Positions 37,898-48,479 of a stretch of DNA of 64,000 bases are shown here, piece after piece; within the stretch, counting starts at the first letter, position 1; every line of letters starts with the position of its first letter. Origin of the DNA: Enterobacter sp. 10-1 (GTDB lineage: Bacteria > Pseudomonadota > Gammaproteobacteria > Enterobacterales > Enterobacteriaceae); the NCBI GenBank assembly GCA_002270295.1, contig NISF01000003.1, forward strand, positions 434,001 to 498,000. Direction: 5' to 3'. The notes below the pieces were generated by a model that saw only the letters and a program-made list of their open reading frames with translations, was not told the origin of the DNA and did not search any database. Both the position numbers and the translations under genes were made by a program.

Positions 37898-39745
37898 ATG
37901 AGACGAATTCTGACGACGCTGATGATCTTACTGGCGGTAGTTGTCGCCGGGCTTACCGCATTGGTATTGCTGGTCAATCCCAATGATTTTCGCGCCTATA
38001 TGGTGCACAAGGTAGCGGAGCGTAGCGGTTATCAGCTCAAACTCGATGGCCCGCTGCGCTGGCACGTCTGGCCGCAGCTGAGCATTCTCTCCGGGCGCAT
38101 GACGCTGACGGCGCCCGGGGCTGACGAACCGGTCGTGCGCGCGGACAATATGCGCCTTGACGTGGCTCTGCTGCCGCTGATTTCCCACCAGCTGCAGGTT
38201 AAGCAGGTGATGCTCAAGGGCGCGGTTATCCAGCTGACGCCGGAAACTGAAGCGGTGCGCGATCTGAATGCGCCGGTGGTTCCGCATGACAATACGCTGC
38301 CGCAGGTGTCGGAAGACAGCGGCTGGTCATATGACGTGCGGCAGCTGAAGGTTGTCGACAGCGTGCTGTTCTTCCAGCATGAAAGCGGCGAGCAGGTGAC
38401 GGTGCGCGATATCCGTCTGCAGATGGATCAGGATCAAAATCATCACGCGACGCTCGATTTCTCCGGGCGGGTCAATCGCGATCAGCGCGATCTGGCGCTC
38501 TCCTTCTCCGCCCAGGTGCAGGGCGGCGATTATCCGCACTCCCTGCAGGCAGAAATTTCTCAGCTTAACTGGCAGCTGCGCGGCGCAGAGCTGCCGGCTA
38601 ACGGTATCAGCGGTCAGGGCAGCCTGCAGGCCAGCTGGCTTGAGGATCGGAAAATGCTCAGCTTTGATAAGCTGAACCTGACGGCTAACGGCAGCGTGAT
38701 TTCCGGCAATGCCAGCGTGGTGCTTGGCGAGCAGGCCGACTGGAAGCTTAATCTCCATGCCAGTACGCTTAACCTCGACAGCCTGCTGACGCATACCGAT
38801 GCCGCCGGCGATAGCTCGGCAAGCCAGCGGGGTCAAAGCCAGCCGCGGCAGATGCGTCCGGTGATTGCCGATAGCGACATTCAGCAAGATTACGATAGCC
38901 TGCGCGGCTTCAGCGCGCATATGGCGTTGACCGCGGATCGCCTGCAGTGGCGGGGAATGAATTTTACCCAGGTTAAGAGCGATATCAGCAACCAGCAGGG
39001 GCTGGTGACGATTAATCAGCTGCAGGGCGAGCTCGACGGCGGGCTTATCTCTCTGCCCGGCACGCTGGATGCGCGCACGGATACCGCAGAGGCATCGTTC
39101 CAGCCAAAACTCGATAATGTCGAGATTGCGACCATTCTCAATGCCTTTAACTACTCGTTGAATCTTACCGGCAAGCTCTCTCTGGCCGGTGATTTTTCCG
39201 GCCAGCGCATTGATGCCGACGACTTCCGCCGTAACTGGCAGGGGCAGGCGCATCTGCAAATGAGCGATACCCGCACCGAAGGGCTCAATTTCCAGCAGCT
39301 GGTGCAGCAGGCCGTTGCGCGAAGCACCAACGTGCAGGCGCAGGAGAACTACGATAACGCCACCCGCCTCGATTCCATGAGCAGCGACCTGCTGCTGGAT
39401 AGCGGCGAGGTGACGCTCAAGAGTATGCAGGGGCAGTCCGAGCTGATGGCGCTAAGCGGGCAGGGTAGCCTGAATCTGCTGAAAGAAGATTGCGATATGC
39501 GCTTTAACGTCCGCGTGCTTGGCGGCTGGAAAGGCGAGGGCAAGCTAATCGACAAACTCAAACAGACGGCTATTCCGCTGCGAATCTACGGTAAATGGCA
39601 GGCGCTGAGCTACAGCCTGCAGGTTGACCAGATTCTGCGTAAACAGCTGCAGGATGAGGCCAGGCAGCGCCTGAACGATTGGGTTGAACGCAATAAGAAC
39701 AGCCAGGACGGCAAAGACGTGAAGAAGCTGCTCGATAAGCTTTGA
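37898..39745 (+). CDS. asmA: AsmA, bridge-like envelope protein
   Basis: Inner-membrane-anchored periplasmic protein of the AsmA family, implicated in outer-membrane lipid homeostasis and assembly. It has 615 residues (E. coli 617). N-terminal membrane anchor at residues 6-28 (LTTLMILLAVVVAGLTALVLLV), then the AsmA chorein-like N-terminal region (RSGYQLKLDGPLRWHVWPQLSI) and the C-terminal AsmA domain (TGKLSLAGDFSGQRIDADDFRRNWQG). Last gene of udk-dcd-asmA; a REP-type repeat follows. Confidence 0.94.
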   Translation: MRRILTTLMILLAVVVAGLTALVLLVNPNDFRAYMVHKVAERSGYQLKLDGPLRWHVWPQLSILSGRMTLTAPGADEPVVRADNMRLDVALLPLISHQLQVKQVMLKGAVIQLTPETEAVRDLNAPVVPHDNTLPQVSEDSGWSYDVRQLKVVDSVLFFQHESGEQVTVRDIRLQMDQDQNHHATLDFSGRVNRDQRDLALSFSAQVQGGDYPHSLQAEISQLNWQLRGAELPANGISGQGSLQASWLEDRKMLSFDKLNLTANGSVISGNASVVLGEQADWKLNLHASTLNLDSLLTHTDAAGDSSASQRGQSQPRQMRPVIADSDIQQDYDSLRGFSAHMALTADRLQWRGMNFTQVKSDISNQQGLVTINQLQGELDGGLISLPGTLDARTDTAEASFQPKLDNVEIATILNAFNYSLNLTGKLSLAGDFSGQRIDADDFRRNWQGQAHLQMSDTRTEGLNFQQLVQQAVARSTNVQAQENYDNATRLDSMSSDLLLDSGEVTLKSMQGQSELMALSGQGSLNLLKEDCDMRFNVRVLGGWKGEGKLIDKLKQTAIPLRIYGKWQALSYSLQVDQILRKQLQDEARQRLNDWVERNKNSQDGKDVKKLLDKL

Positions 39746-39768
39746 CCGCGGCAGGGCCTGAAGACGAA

Positions 39769-39845
39769 CCCGGATGGCGCGATGCTTGTCCGGGCTACGC
39801 GCCCTGCGCTAACCCGAAGCCCCGGCGAGCGCTGCGCTACCGGGG
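39769..39845. repeat. REP-type palindromes between asmA and yegH
   Basis: A REP-like unit (CCCGGATGGCGC...GTCCGGGCTAC, 39769-39798) is followed by a second hairpin with arms CCCCGG and CCGGGG (39820-39845). It lies between convergent genes, the typical position for REP elements, and may also terminate transcription. Confidence 0.7.
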
Positions 39846-39857
39846 AAGGTCATCATC

Positions 39858-41447
39858 CTACACTTCGTAACTCAGCTCATCGTCCTGCACTGGCGGTGGG
39901 ATAATCTGCACCTTCTGCACCCGGTGGCTTTCGACCTGCAGGGTACGCAGAATGTAATCGCCAATCTTAACCTCTTCTCCGGCTTCAGGCACATGCTGCA
40001 GATACTCCATCAGCAGGCCGGCTATGGTGTGATATTCGCGTTTATCATCGAGCGGCAGGGGAACGTACTGCACTAAATCTTCGAGCGGCATATGGCCGTT
40101 GACCGTCCAGCTGCCGTCAGGGTCCCGGGTAATATCGTGGCGGGCATCAATCTCTTCCGCCTCATTCGGCAGATTACCGGCAATAGTTTCCATCACGTCG
40201 CTGAGCGTCACCAGCCCTTCAACGGAGCCGAATTCATCGACCACGAAGGCAAAGTGGGTACGGGCATGACGAAACTGCTCGAGGGCTGGAAGCAGCGGCA
40301 GCGTTTCGGGGAAGACCAGCGGCTGGCGTAGCAGAACGTGCAGGTCGAGCGGCTCGTGGCGCAGCGACTGCTGGAGCAGGTCGATAACGTGCACCACGCC
40401 AAGCAGGTCTTCGTCATTTTTCCCGCCGGTAACCACCAGCCGGGTATGCTGGTTTTTCTCCAGCAGCGCGCGGATCTCGGCTTCCGGCGCGCTGAGATCG
40501 ATATGCTCAATATCATGGCGCGAGGTCATGATGCTGCTGACGGTACGCTGGTTGAGATTAAGCACCCGCTCAATCATCCGGCGCTCCTGAGGGTTGAACA
40601 GAGGACCGTCTTCCTGATTGACGATTAGCGCTGAGGTGTCCGTATTCAGCTCGGCGTTTTCCTTATGCCCGCTCAGCAGGCTCATTACCGCTTCCGTGGT
40701 TCGCTGGCGCAGCGTCAGATTAGCCGACAGGAAACGACGGCGATTGAACAGCGCCAGCTGGTTTAGCGATTCGATTATCACGGAGAAGCCGATCGCCGCG
40801 TACAGATAACCTTTCGGGATTGGGAAGCCAAAACCTTCGGCGATCAGGCTAAAGCCGATCATTAACAGGAAGCTAAGGCACAGGATAACGATAGTCGGGT
40901 GGCTGTTAACAAAGCGGGTTAACGCTTTGCTGGCAAGCAGCATCAAGCTCATGGCGATAACCACCGCCGCCATCATCACCGCCAGATGATCCACCATCCC
41001 GACCGCGGTAATCACCGAGTCGAGCGAGAAGATGGCATCCAGCACCACAATCTGCGCCACCACGCCCCAGAACCGCGCTCCTTTGCGTTGAACCGGATTA
41101 TCGCTGTCCTTGCCTTCGAGGCGTTCGTTAAGCTCAACCGTGGCCTTAAACAATAAAAATAATCCGCCAAACAGCATGATCAGGTCGCGGGCGCTGAAGC
41201 TGAGATCATGAAAGGTGAACAGCGGTTTTGTCAGGGTGACCAGCCAGGATATCGATGCCAGCAGCAGGAGACGCATCAGCATGGCCAGCAGCAGGCCAAT
41301 GACGCGAGCGCGGTCGCGCTGGGCAGGGGGAAGTTTTTCGGCAAGAATCGCGATAAACACCAGGTTATCAATCCCGAGCACCAGTTCAATAACGACAAGC
41401 GTTACCAGACCGGCCCAGATTGAGGGGTCGGCAATCCATTCCATCAT
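39858..41447 (-). CDS. yegH: TerC/CBS/CorC membrane protein YegH
   Basis: Inner-membrane protein of unknown physiological role. It has 529 residues (E. coli 527). Layout: seven membrane segments of the TerC family ([20 protein letters not shown]), then two CBS domains ([33 protein letters not shown]) and a C-terminal CorC/HlyC transporter-associated domain. Probable metal homeostasis, by family. ATG at 41447, or 41444 one codon later as in E. coli; AAGG upstream fits 41447 best. It borders the capsule region. Confidence 0.93.
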   Translation of the reverse strand: MMEWIADPSIWAGLVTLVVIELVLGIDNLVFIAILAEKLPPAQRDRARVIGLLLAMLMRLLLLASISWLVTLTKPLFTFHDLSFSARDLIMLFGGLFLLFKATVELNERLEGKDSDNPVQRKGARFWGVVAQIVVLDAIFSLDSVITAVGMVDHLAVMMAAVVIAMSLMLLASKALTRFVNSHPTIVILCLSFLLMIGFSLIAEGFGFPIPKGYLYAAIGFSVIIESLNQLALFNRRRFLSANLTLRQRTTEAVMSLLSGHKENAELNTDTSALIVNQEDGPLFNPQERRMIERVLNLNQRTVSSIMTSRHDIEHIDLSAPEAEIRALLEKNQHTRLVVTGGKNDEDLLGVVHVIDLLQQSLRHEPLDLHVLLRQPLVFPETLPLLPALEQFRHARTHFAFVVDEFGSVEGLVTLSDVMETIAGNLPNEAEEIDARHDITRDPDGSWTVNGHMPLEDLVQYVPLPLDDKREYHTIAGLLMEYLQHVPEAGEEVKIGDYILRTLQVESHRVQKVQIIPPPVQDDELSYEV

Positions 41448-41960
41448 TCGTTAAAACCTTTACAACATAAGCGTGCCATAGGTCGATCATGGATAAGCGA
41501 CTGCTAAATTGCAACTCGAATTATTCCGTATACGGGCCCTGAGGCCCCGCCGTCGCTGAGGTTTGATACAAATAAAAGTAATCGTGATGAATATTTCACC
41601 GGGTAAAATATAAACGGTATGGCTTATATTTATGCGAATTAACTTACTTATAAGCTAGTGAAATCAGGAGCGCAGCCAGGCGGTGGGTTATTGTTACCCT
41701 GAACGGCGAAGGCGTTATATCGCAGTCTCTCTGCTGGTTACCGCCAGCACTATCGCATGACGCGCGGTACGAAGAACAGGCGCTATTTTGCCGTATCAGG
41801 CGGGTGGGTAGTTTTTCCAACTACCTAATCGCGTGGCTTGTGACATATCCGTTTATATATGAGGATGTTGATAGATTTATATATCAACAGATGGCGTATC
41901 GGCTGCTCAGGTATATGGATAATATATTCAAAATATCCAATCTTAACGCTCATTTTGCCT

Positions 41961-41981
41961 GAGCGCTGAGCGCTGAGCGCT
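41961..41981. repeat. Tandem heptamer, three copies
   Basis: GAGCGCT is repeated three times without interruption, and each unit contains the palindrome AGCGCT. A related CGCTCA lies nearby. It is noncoding; copy number could vary by slippage. Confidence 0.6.
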
Positions 41982-42151
41982 ATCTGGCGAGTCGGTTTGC
42001 CTGCTGGTGATGATAAATTAGTCATAAATATCAACTTGTTGTAATAGCTATATGTTTATAAATACATAGCTTCGTCTTATGCGTGAGGATGGACAGATAA
42101 GTCGGATGGGTCATGATGAGCGCATCTTGCGATCCTACGAAATAAATGGCA

Positions 42152-42165
42152 TAAGAATTTTCTTA
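42152..42165. promoter_or_regulatory. RcsAB box upstream of galF
   Basis: TAAGAATTTTCTTA is a perfect palindrome matching the RcsAB consensus at 12 of 14 positions, about 170 bp before galF. A -10-like TATTCT lies near 42197. RcsAB control of the galF promoter is established in K. pneumoniae. Confidence 0.7.
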
Positions 42166-42337
42166 AATCGGCCTGTCGGCTGCCATACTTTAAGTGTATT
42201 CTCTGGTTAAACGCGTAAATTCAGAATTTGACGGGAAGTCGGGCTGGTCGCAAACATGTATTATCAGGAATAAATGCCGTTGATACATGCGGTCTGACAG
42301 GCATAGAAAGATCTATAACTTACGGATGGATATGAGA

Positions 42338-43228
42338 ATGGCGAGTTTGAAAGCGGTTATTCCGGTAGCAGGGTTAGGTATGCATATGTTACCGGCCACC
42401 AAGGCGATCCCCAAAGAGATGCTGCCGATCGTCGATAAACCTATGGTTCAGTACATTGTTGACGAAATTGTTGCCGCCGGCATCAAGGAAATCGTGCTGG
42501 TTACCCATTCATCCAAGAATGCAGTTGAAAACCATTTTGACACCTCCTACGAGCTGGAAGCGCTGCTTGAACAGCGTGTAAAACGCCAGCTGTTGGCCGA
42601 GGTGCAGGCTATTTGCCCGCCGGGCGTCACGATTATGAACGTACGTCAGGGGCAGCAGCTTGGTTTAGGCCACTCTATCCTTTGCGCGCGCCCGCTGGTT
42701 GGCGATAACCCGTTTGTGGTCGTGCTGCCGGATATCGTATTAGACGATGCCAGCGCCGATCCGCTGCGCTACAACCTTGCTGCAATGGTTGCCCGCTTTA
42801 ATGAAACGGGGCGTAGCCAGGTTCTGGCGAAGAGAATGACCGGCGATCTGGCCGAGTATTCGGTTATACAGACCCGTGAACCGCTGGAAACGGAAGGGCA
42901 GATTGGCCGCATTATGGAGTTTATCGAGAAGCCGGATGAACCACAGACCCTCGACTCTGACCTGATGGCCGTAGGACGTTACGTTCTGTCCGCCGACGTC
43001 TGGAGTGAGCTGGAGCGCACTGAACCGGGCGCCTGGGGCCGCATTCAGTTAACGGATGCTATCGCAGCGCTGGCGAAAAAGCAGTCCGTTGACGCCATGC
43101 TGATGACCGGCGAGAGCTACGATTGCGGTAAGAAGATGGGATATATGCAGGCATTCGTTAATTACGGGCTGCGTAACCATAAAGAAGGCAACAAATTCCG
43201 CGAGAGCATTAAGAAGCTTCTGGCTTAA
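42338..43228 (+). CDS. galF: GalF, UTP-glucose-1-phosphate uridylyltransferase-like
   Basis: Paralogue of GalU thought to modulate UDP-glucose supply for capsule synthesis. It has 296 residues. The N-terminal nucleotidyltransferase motif reads [22 protein letters not shown], with the GalF-type LGMHML instead of the GalU LGTRML, which explains weak activity. [21 protein letters not shown] and [10 protein letters not shown] follow. I start at the ATG at 42338 (MASLKAV) by homology; earlier ATGs at 42326 and 42332 are possible. Conventional left boundary gene of the Klebsiella capsule locus. Confidence 0.93.
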   Translation: MASLKAVIPVAGLGMHMLPATKAIPKEMLPIVDKPMVQYIVDEIVAAGIKEIVLVTHSSKNAVENHFDTSYELEALLEQRVKRQLLAEVQAICPPGVTIMNVRQGQQLGLGHSILCARPLVGDNPFVVVLPDIVLDDASADPLRYNLAAMVARFNETGRSQVLAKRMTGDLAEYSVIQTREPLETEGQIGRIMEFIEKPDEPQTLDSDLMAVGRYVLSADVWSELERTEPGAWGRIQLTDAIAALAKKQSVDAMLMTGESYDCGKKMGYMQAFVNYGLRNHKEGNKFRESIKKLLA

Positions 43229-43689
43229 CGGTGTGACGGCGACAGCCTAAAATATCGGTCTACGGAAGCATAATTATGAGGGTGAGTCCTTCGTTGCTTC
43301 TGTAGCCGGTTTGCAATCGCTAAACCTGAAAGGAATGATTATCTACAAAATTAAAAATATCAATGCGTTAGGTTTTTTAGATAAGTGTTTCAATGAATTG
43401 TCCCTAAATCCGTGAAGTAGAATACGCTGCACGCGGATAACGGTAAGATGGCGTAATGGTCAGACGAGCAGAATTTAATCTTAATGAAGAGTTACTTACT
43501 AAGATTATTCTCAAAACAGAAGCGTGATTCCGGTGGAGACAAAAAAATAAAACTTGACTGAGATCATACTTACGCATTAAACAACGATTATGAATGCATA
43601 AAAATGTGAAGTTTATGGATATGCATTCCCACATAAAAACAGTGGAAAAACGCGATGAACAGGAGATATCGTCAAAGGATGAAAAGTAA
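43229..43689. other. Intergenic region between galF and cpsACP
   Basis: AT-rich. An inverted repeat CTACGGAAGCA (43260-43270) / TGCTTCTGTAG (43295-43305) with one wobble pair lies about 30 bp after galF and may weaken read-through; no T-run follows. No coding frame is convincing. Confidence 0.4.
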
Positions 43690-44319
43690 ATGAGCTGGCA
43701 ATTTGTCTCTTTTTTTGGCGATAGCACCGTGCTGTTACCCAGCGCGGCGGCACTGTTGATTGTTTTGTTTCTGCGCGCACCATCCCGGCAGGTGGCCTAT
43801 CAGTGGGCACTCTTGTTCGGTATCACTGGCGCTATCGTTAGCGCATCCAAACTGGCCTTTATGGGCTGGGGCATCGGTATCCGAGAGCTCGACTTTACCG
43901 GTTTTAGCGGACACACCGCACTATCTGCGGCATTTTGGCCGATTTTCATATGGCTTCTCTGTGCACGAGCTACGGCTGGGATTCGTCGCGCTGCCGTCGT
44001 GATTGGTTATGCCCTGGCGGCGCTGGTGGGTTACTCCAGATTAATGATTCATGCCCACTCCACCTCGGAAGTGCTCGCCGGCCTGCTGCTCGGCGCGAGC
44101 GGCAGCGCATTATTCCTCCTGCTGCAATCGCGGACATCGCGTGCAGGGAATGTACAGCTTTCGTTGAGTGGGTTACTCAGCGTGATTTTGATCCCCGTGT
44201 TGCTGCTTAATACCGGCGTAAAGGCGCCAACTCAGTCTTTACTGGGGGAGATTGCGATGAAGATTGGTCCTCTGGAAAAGCCCTTTACCCGTGCGGATCT
44301 GCATAAGCGCTTTTATTAA
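43690..44319 (+). CDS. cpsACP: PAP2-family membrane phosphatase (capsule orf2)
   Basis: Acid phosphatase-like membrane protein conserved as the second gene of Klebsiella capsule loci. It may recycle undecaprenyl pyrophosphate after polymerisation. It has 209 residues and about six hydrophobic segments. PAP2 motifs: SGHT at 73-76 and SR-x5-H-x-H-x3-E at 116-127 (GYSRLMIHAHSTSEV). The classic first motif KX6RP is only partly present (SKLAFMGWGIGIREL). The ATG at 43690 has a weak ribosome site (AAAGGATG). Confidence 0.9.
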   Translation: MSWQFVSFFGDSTVLLPSAAALLIVLFLRAPSRQVAYQWALLFGITGAIVSASKLAFMGWGIGIRELDFTGFSGHTALSAAFWPIFIWLLCARATAGIRRAAVVIGYALAALVGYSRLMIHAHSTSEVLAGLLLGASGSALFLLLQSRTSRAGNVQLSLSGLLSVILIPVLLLNTGVKAPTQSLLGEIAMKIGPLEKPFTRADLHKRFY

Positions 44320-44478
44320 AAACATGGCGTTGAGCTGGCGGTCATCGCTCAATATCAGAGATAGCGTTAGCATCATGATGATTACAGCTTGATTAAGCGG
44401 GTTGAAGCTGATTCATATTCATGAAATAAATAACTGTTACTACATCCTGAGCGATACCCATGATTTTTATAATGCTTG

Positions 44479-44492
44479 TGAGATGATTCCTA
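44479..44492. promoter_or_regulatory. RcsAB-like site upstream of wzi
   Basis: TGAGATGATTCCTA matches the RcsAB consensus at 11 of 14 positions, with an intact ATTCCTA half. It lies about 400 bp before the JUMPstart element. RcsAB control of the wzi promoter is known for K. pneumoniae; this exact site is inferred. Confidence 0.45.
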
Positions 44493-44888
44493 AATAGAAC
44501 GATAAGATTACCGTCTGATTTTAAATTAAACTTGTCAAGTATAATAACCAAACAAAATCTATTAAATTTTGTAGTTGACCGGGATGCATAACGAAAGAAT
44601 TGCGTAGAGCGCGTTTTTTATAAATTCTTTTAAAAACAATATGTTACGCGATCGGCTTGATAGTGATAGTGTTAAATTAACAAACTCTATGGCGCGGCTT
44701 AATAATCTTATTGCCAGGAGTGCGTTTGCTTTTTGCGTCGGCGGAGAAGGCTTTTAATGAGTGAATAATTTTCATTTGCTCTCCCATTTAACGGCAGAAT
44801 CTCGTAAACTTGATGGCGCTGAAATTATAGTAAGTGATTAATTATTCGACGGACATGAAGTCGGTCAATTGGCTTAAAAAGGAAGTAC

Positions 44889-44928
44889 AGTGCATTGGTA
44901 GCTGTTAAGCCAAGGGCGGTAGCGTTTC
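44889..44928 (+). promoter_or_regulatory. JUMPstart sequence with ops element
   Basis: The conserved 39-40 base JUMPstart element is present: CAGTGC...GGTAGCTGTTAAGCCA, then the ops core GGCGGTAGCGT at 44915-44925. RfaH is recruited to paused RNA polymerase here and suppresses termination in long capsule operons. It lies about 410 bp before wzi. Confidence 0.92.
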
Positions 44929-45106
44929 CAAATGTACTCGAATCCTTTCAGTATAACCTTCTTTAGACGTTCCAAATTCCTAAAACCTGCCTCAGCAGGT
45001 GAATATCCTGACTACCTGGATATACTGAGTCGCTTTCAAAGAGCGCCAGTTGCTGTCTGAAACGACATGTCAGTCAGACCAAACACATAAAAGAATAGTT
45101 CCAGAT

Positions 45107-45126
45107 AGCGCTACGCGCTTTTTTTT
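45107..45126 (+). terminator. Intrinsic terminator between ops and wzi
   Basis: AGCGC-TAC-GCGCT is followed by a run of eight T (45119-45126). The stem is short but the T-run is long. It lies about 180 bp downstream of ops and 210 bp before wzi, so full-length transcription would depend on antitermination. Confidence 0.7.
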
Positions 45127-45335
45127 GCTTGCATTATATGCGATATGAACGATTATCAACCGCTGAGGCGGCAACGTTTCAGCGGCAATCCGCTATATCG
45201 CTCCCCGGTGGCCGTTGCTGCAGTATAAGATGTGCATAAACATACTGAAGGCTGGCGTCAGAGTACGCTCTCAACACCTACATTCCCCGCAATCATGCCT
45301 GTTTGCTGGTGGGGCTAAAAAATGGATCTTGTATA

Positions 45336-46769
45336 ATGATGAAAATTGCGCGTATAGCACTTGCTCTCGGGCTGCTTACCTCGGTAAGCTCGCAGGTTTT
45401 TGCCTCTGGCCTGGTAACCAATGATAATGAGCTGCGAAACGATCTGTCGTGGCTATCCGACCGGGGCGTTATCCAGCTTAGCCTTTCAACCTGGCCCCTG
45501 AGTCAGGAAGAGATTACTCGCGCATTGAAAAAGGCAAAGCCCTCCTACTCATCTGAACAGGTTGTTCTGGCGCGTATTAACCAACGCCTCTCTTCTCTGA
45601 AAGCTGATTTCCGCGTCAGCGGCTATACCTCGACAGATCGGCCCGGAACGCCGCAGGGCTTTGGCCAAAGCCAGCCCGCGGATAACTCGCTTTCGTTGGC
45701 CTTCAATAATAGCGGCGAATGGTGGGACGTTCATCTGCAGGGAAATGTGGAAGGCGGAGAGCGAATCAGCAACGGCTCCCGCTTTAATGCGAATGGCGCC
45801 TATGGCGCCGTGAAGTTCTGGAACCAGTGGCTGTCGTTTGGTCAGGTGCAGCAGTGGTGGGGCCCTGGCTACGAAGGCAGCCTGATCCGCGGCGACGCCG
45901 CGAGGCCGATGACCGGATTTTTAATGCAGCGTGCCGAGCAGTCCGCACCGGAAACCTGGTGGCTGCGCTGGATTGGCCCATGGCAGTATCAGATCTCTGC
46001 CAGCCAGATGGATCAATATGTCGCAGTGCCGCATACCAAGATTATCGGCGGACGATTGACCTTCACGCCATTCCAGTCTCTTGAGCTGGGTGCGTCACGC
46101 ATTATGCAGTGGGGCGGGGAAGGGCGGCCGCAGTCTTTCAGCAGCTTCTGGGATGGCTTCACCGGGCAGGATAATACCGGTACGGCCAATGAGCCAGGGA
46201 ACCAGCTGGCAGGATTTGATTTCAAATTAAAGCTTGAGCCTACGCTAGGCTGGCCGGTAAGTCTGTATGGGCAGATGATCGGTGAGGATGAAGCGGGCTA
46301 CCTGCCGTCGGCAAATATGTTCCTTGGTGGTGTTGAAGGGCATCACGGTTGGGGGAAAGATGCGGTTAACTGGTATATAGAAGCGCACGATACGCGCAGC
46401 AATATGAGTCGAACCAACTACAGCTATAACCACCATATCTATAAAGATGGCTACTATCAGCAGGGATACCCGCTGGGGGATGCAATGGGGGGAGACGGGC
46501 AGCTGTTTGCTGGCAAAGTCGAACTAGTCACGGAAGACAACCAGCGCTGGAGTACACGTTTAGTCTTCGCTAAGGTAAATCCCGAGAATCAATCAATTAA
46601 TAAGGCGTTTCCGCACTCAGATACATTGAAAGGCATACAGTTAGGATGGAGCGGGGACGTGTATAAAACAGTACGACTGAATACCTCATTATGGTATACC
46701 GACGCAAACCATAGCGATAGCGATGATGTCGGGGCCAGTGCAGGGATTGAAATACCGTTTAGTTTATAG
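45336..46769 (+). CDS. wzi: Capsule surface-assembly protein Wzi
   Basis: Outer-membrane beta-barrel lectin that retains K30-type group 1 capsule at the cell surface. It has 477 residues, the expected length. Signal peptide MMKIARIALALGLLTSVSSQVFA, then the conserved Wzi start LVTNDNELRNDLSWLSDRGVIQLSLSTWPLS. WGPGYEGSLIRGDA and GVEGHHGWGKDAVNWY are family hallmarks. The allele differs at many positions from common K. pneumoniae sequences I recall. The first of two ATGs (45336) is chosen. Promoter and RfaH element lie upstream. Confidence 0.95.
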   Translation: MMKIARIALALGLLTSVSSQVFASGLVTNDNELRNDLSWLSDRGVIQLSLSTWPLSQEEITRALKKAKPSYSSEQVVLARINQRLSSLKADFRVSGYTSTDRPGTPQGFGQSQPADNSLSLAFNNSGEWWDVHLQGNVEGGERISNGSRFNANGAYGAVKFWNQWLSFGQVQQWWGPGYEGSLIRGDAARPMTGFLMQRAEQSAPETWWLRWIGPWQYQISASQMDQYVAVPHTKIIGGRLTFTPFQSLELGASRIMQWGGEGRPQSFSSFWDGFTGQDNTGTANEPGNQLAGFDFKLKLEPTLGWPVSLYGQMIGEDEAGYLPSANMFLGGVEGHHGWGKDAVNWYIEAHDTRSNMSRTNYSYNHHIYKDGYYQQGYPLGDAMGGDGQLFAGKVELVTEDNQRWSTRLVFAKVNPENQSINKAFPHSDTLKGIQLGWSGDVYKTVRLNTSLWYTDANHSDSDDVGASAGIEIPFSL

Positions 46770-46788
46770 GCTGGCTGCTGCAAATATC

Positions 46789-46811
46789 GAAGAGAAAGTG
46801 ATGTTCTCTTC
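46789..46811 (+). other. Hairpin between wzi and wza
   Basis: GAAGAGAA (46789-46796) and TTCTCTTC (46804-46811) form a stem with a 7-base loop and no T-run, in the 122-bp gap between wzi and wza. Possibly a processing or attenuation site. Confidence 0.35.
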
Positions 46812-46882
46812 CTAAGCCAGGTAGCAACAAACTGGCAGATGAATAGTAGCTCAGGAATTGGCAAATTTTGGTTTACTGATGA

Positions 46883-48028
<1,146 letters not shown>

Positions 48029-48463
48029 ATGTTCGATTCAATTCTTGTCGTCTGTACGGGGAATATATGTCGTTCTCCCATAGGTGAAAGGTATTTGAGA
48101 AAATATCTACCAACTAAAAAAATAGACTCGGCTGGAACTGGAGCATTAGTGGATCATTCCGCGGACGCAAGTGCGGAAAAAATAAGTTTGCAAAATGATC
48201 TCTCTCTAGCTGGTCACAAAGCTAAACAATTTACATCTGAATTAGCAAGGAAGTATGAGTTAATATTAGTCATGGATAAAACTCATATTGAAGAAATTGG
48301 TAAGTTAGCTCCTGAAGCTAGAGGTAAGACAATGCTTTTTGGTCATTGGATGAACCATCGGGAAATCCCTGATCCTTACAGGAAAAGTGACGAAGCATTT
48401 GCATCTGTATATCAATTAATCAAACTGGCTGGCGATAGCTGGATTGAAAAATTAAGCTCATAA
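48029..48463 (+). CDS. wzb: Low-molecular-weight tyrosine phosphatase Wzb
   Basis: Dephosphorylates Wzc, allowing its cycling during capsule assembly. It has 144 residues. Catalytic P-loop VCTGNICRSP with nucleophile Cys9 and Arg15, and general acid Asp115 in DPYRKSD. Directly follows wza; wzc starts 16 bp later. Confidence 0.96.
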   Translation: MFDSILVVCTGNICRSPIGERYLRKYLPTKKIDSAGTGALVDHSADASAEKISLQNDLSLAGHKAKQFTSELARKYELILVMDKTHIEEIGKLAPEARGKTMLFGHWMNHREIPDPYRKSDEAFASVYQLIKLAGDSWIEKLSS

Positions 48464-48479
48464 GATCAGGAATAATTTC

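Larger units (their letters stand above)
41448..42337. other. 890-bp regulatory region upstream of galF
   Basis: Divergent leaders of yegH and galF. No convincing gene. It contains a threefold 7-base tandem repeat (41961-41981), AT-rich palindromic stretches near 41860-41900 and an RcsAB box at 42152-42165. It marks the left border of the capsule locus. Confidence 0.5.
44320..45335. other. 1-kb regulatory leader before wzi
   Basis: No gene seen. In order it holds an RcsAB-like site (44479), the JUMPstart/ops element (44889-44928), a rho-independent terminator (45107-45126) and a CCGCTGA/TCAGCGG stem near 45161-45187. The layout suggests a long wzi leader controlled by RfaH. Confidence 0.6.

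Noticed and set aside
41825..42034. 69-codon reverse frame upstream of galF
   Set aside because: Lies in AT-rich regulatory DNA, spans the heptamer repeat and has no ribosome site or conserved character.
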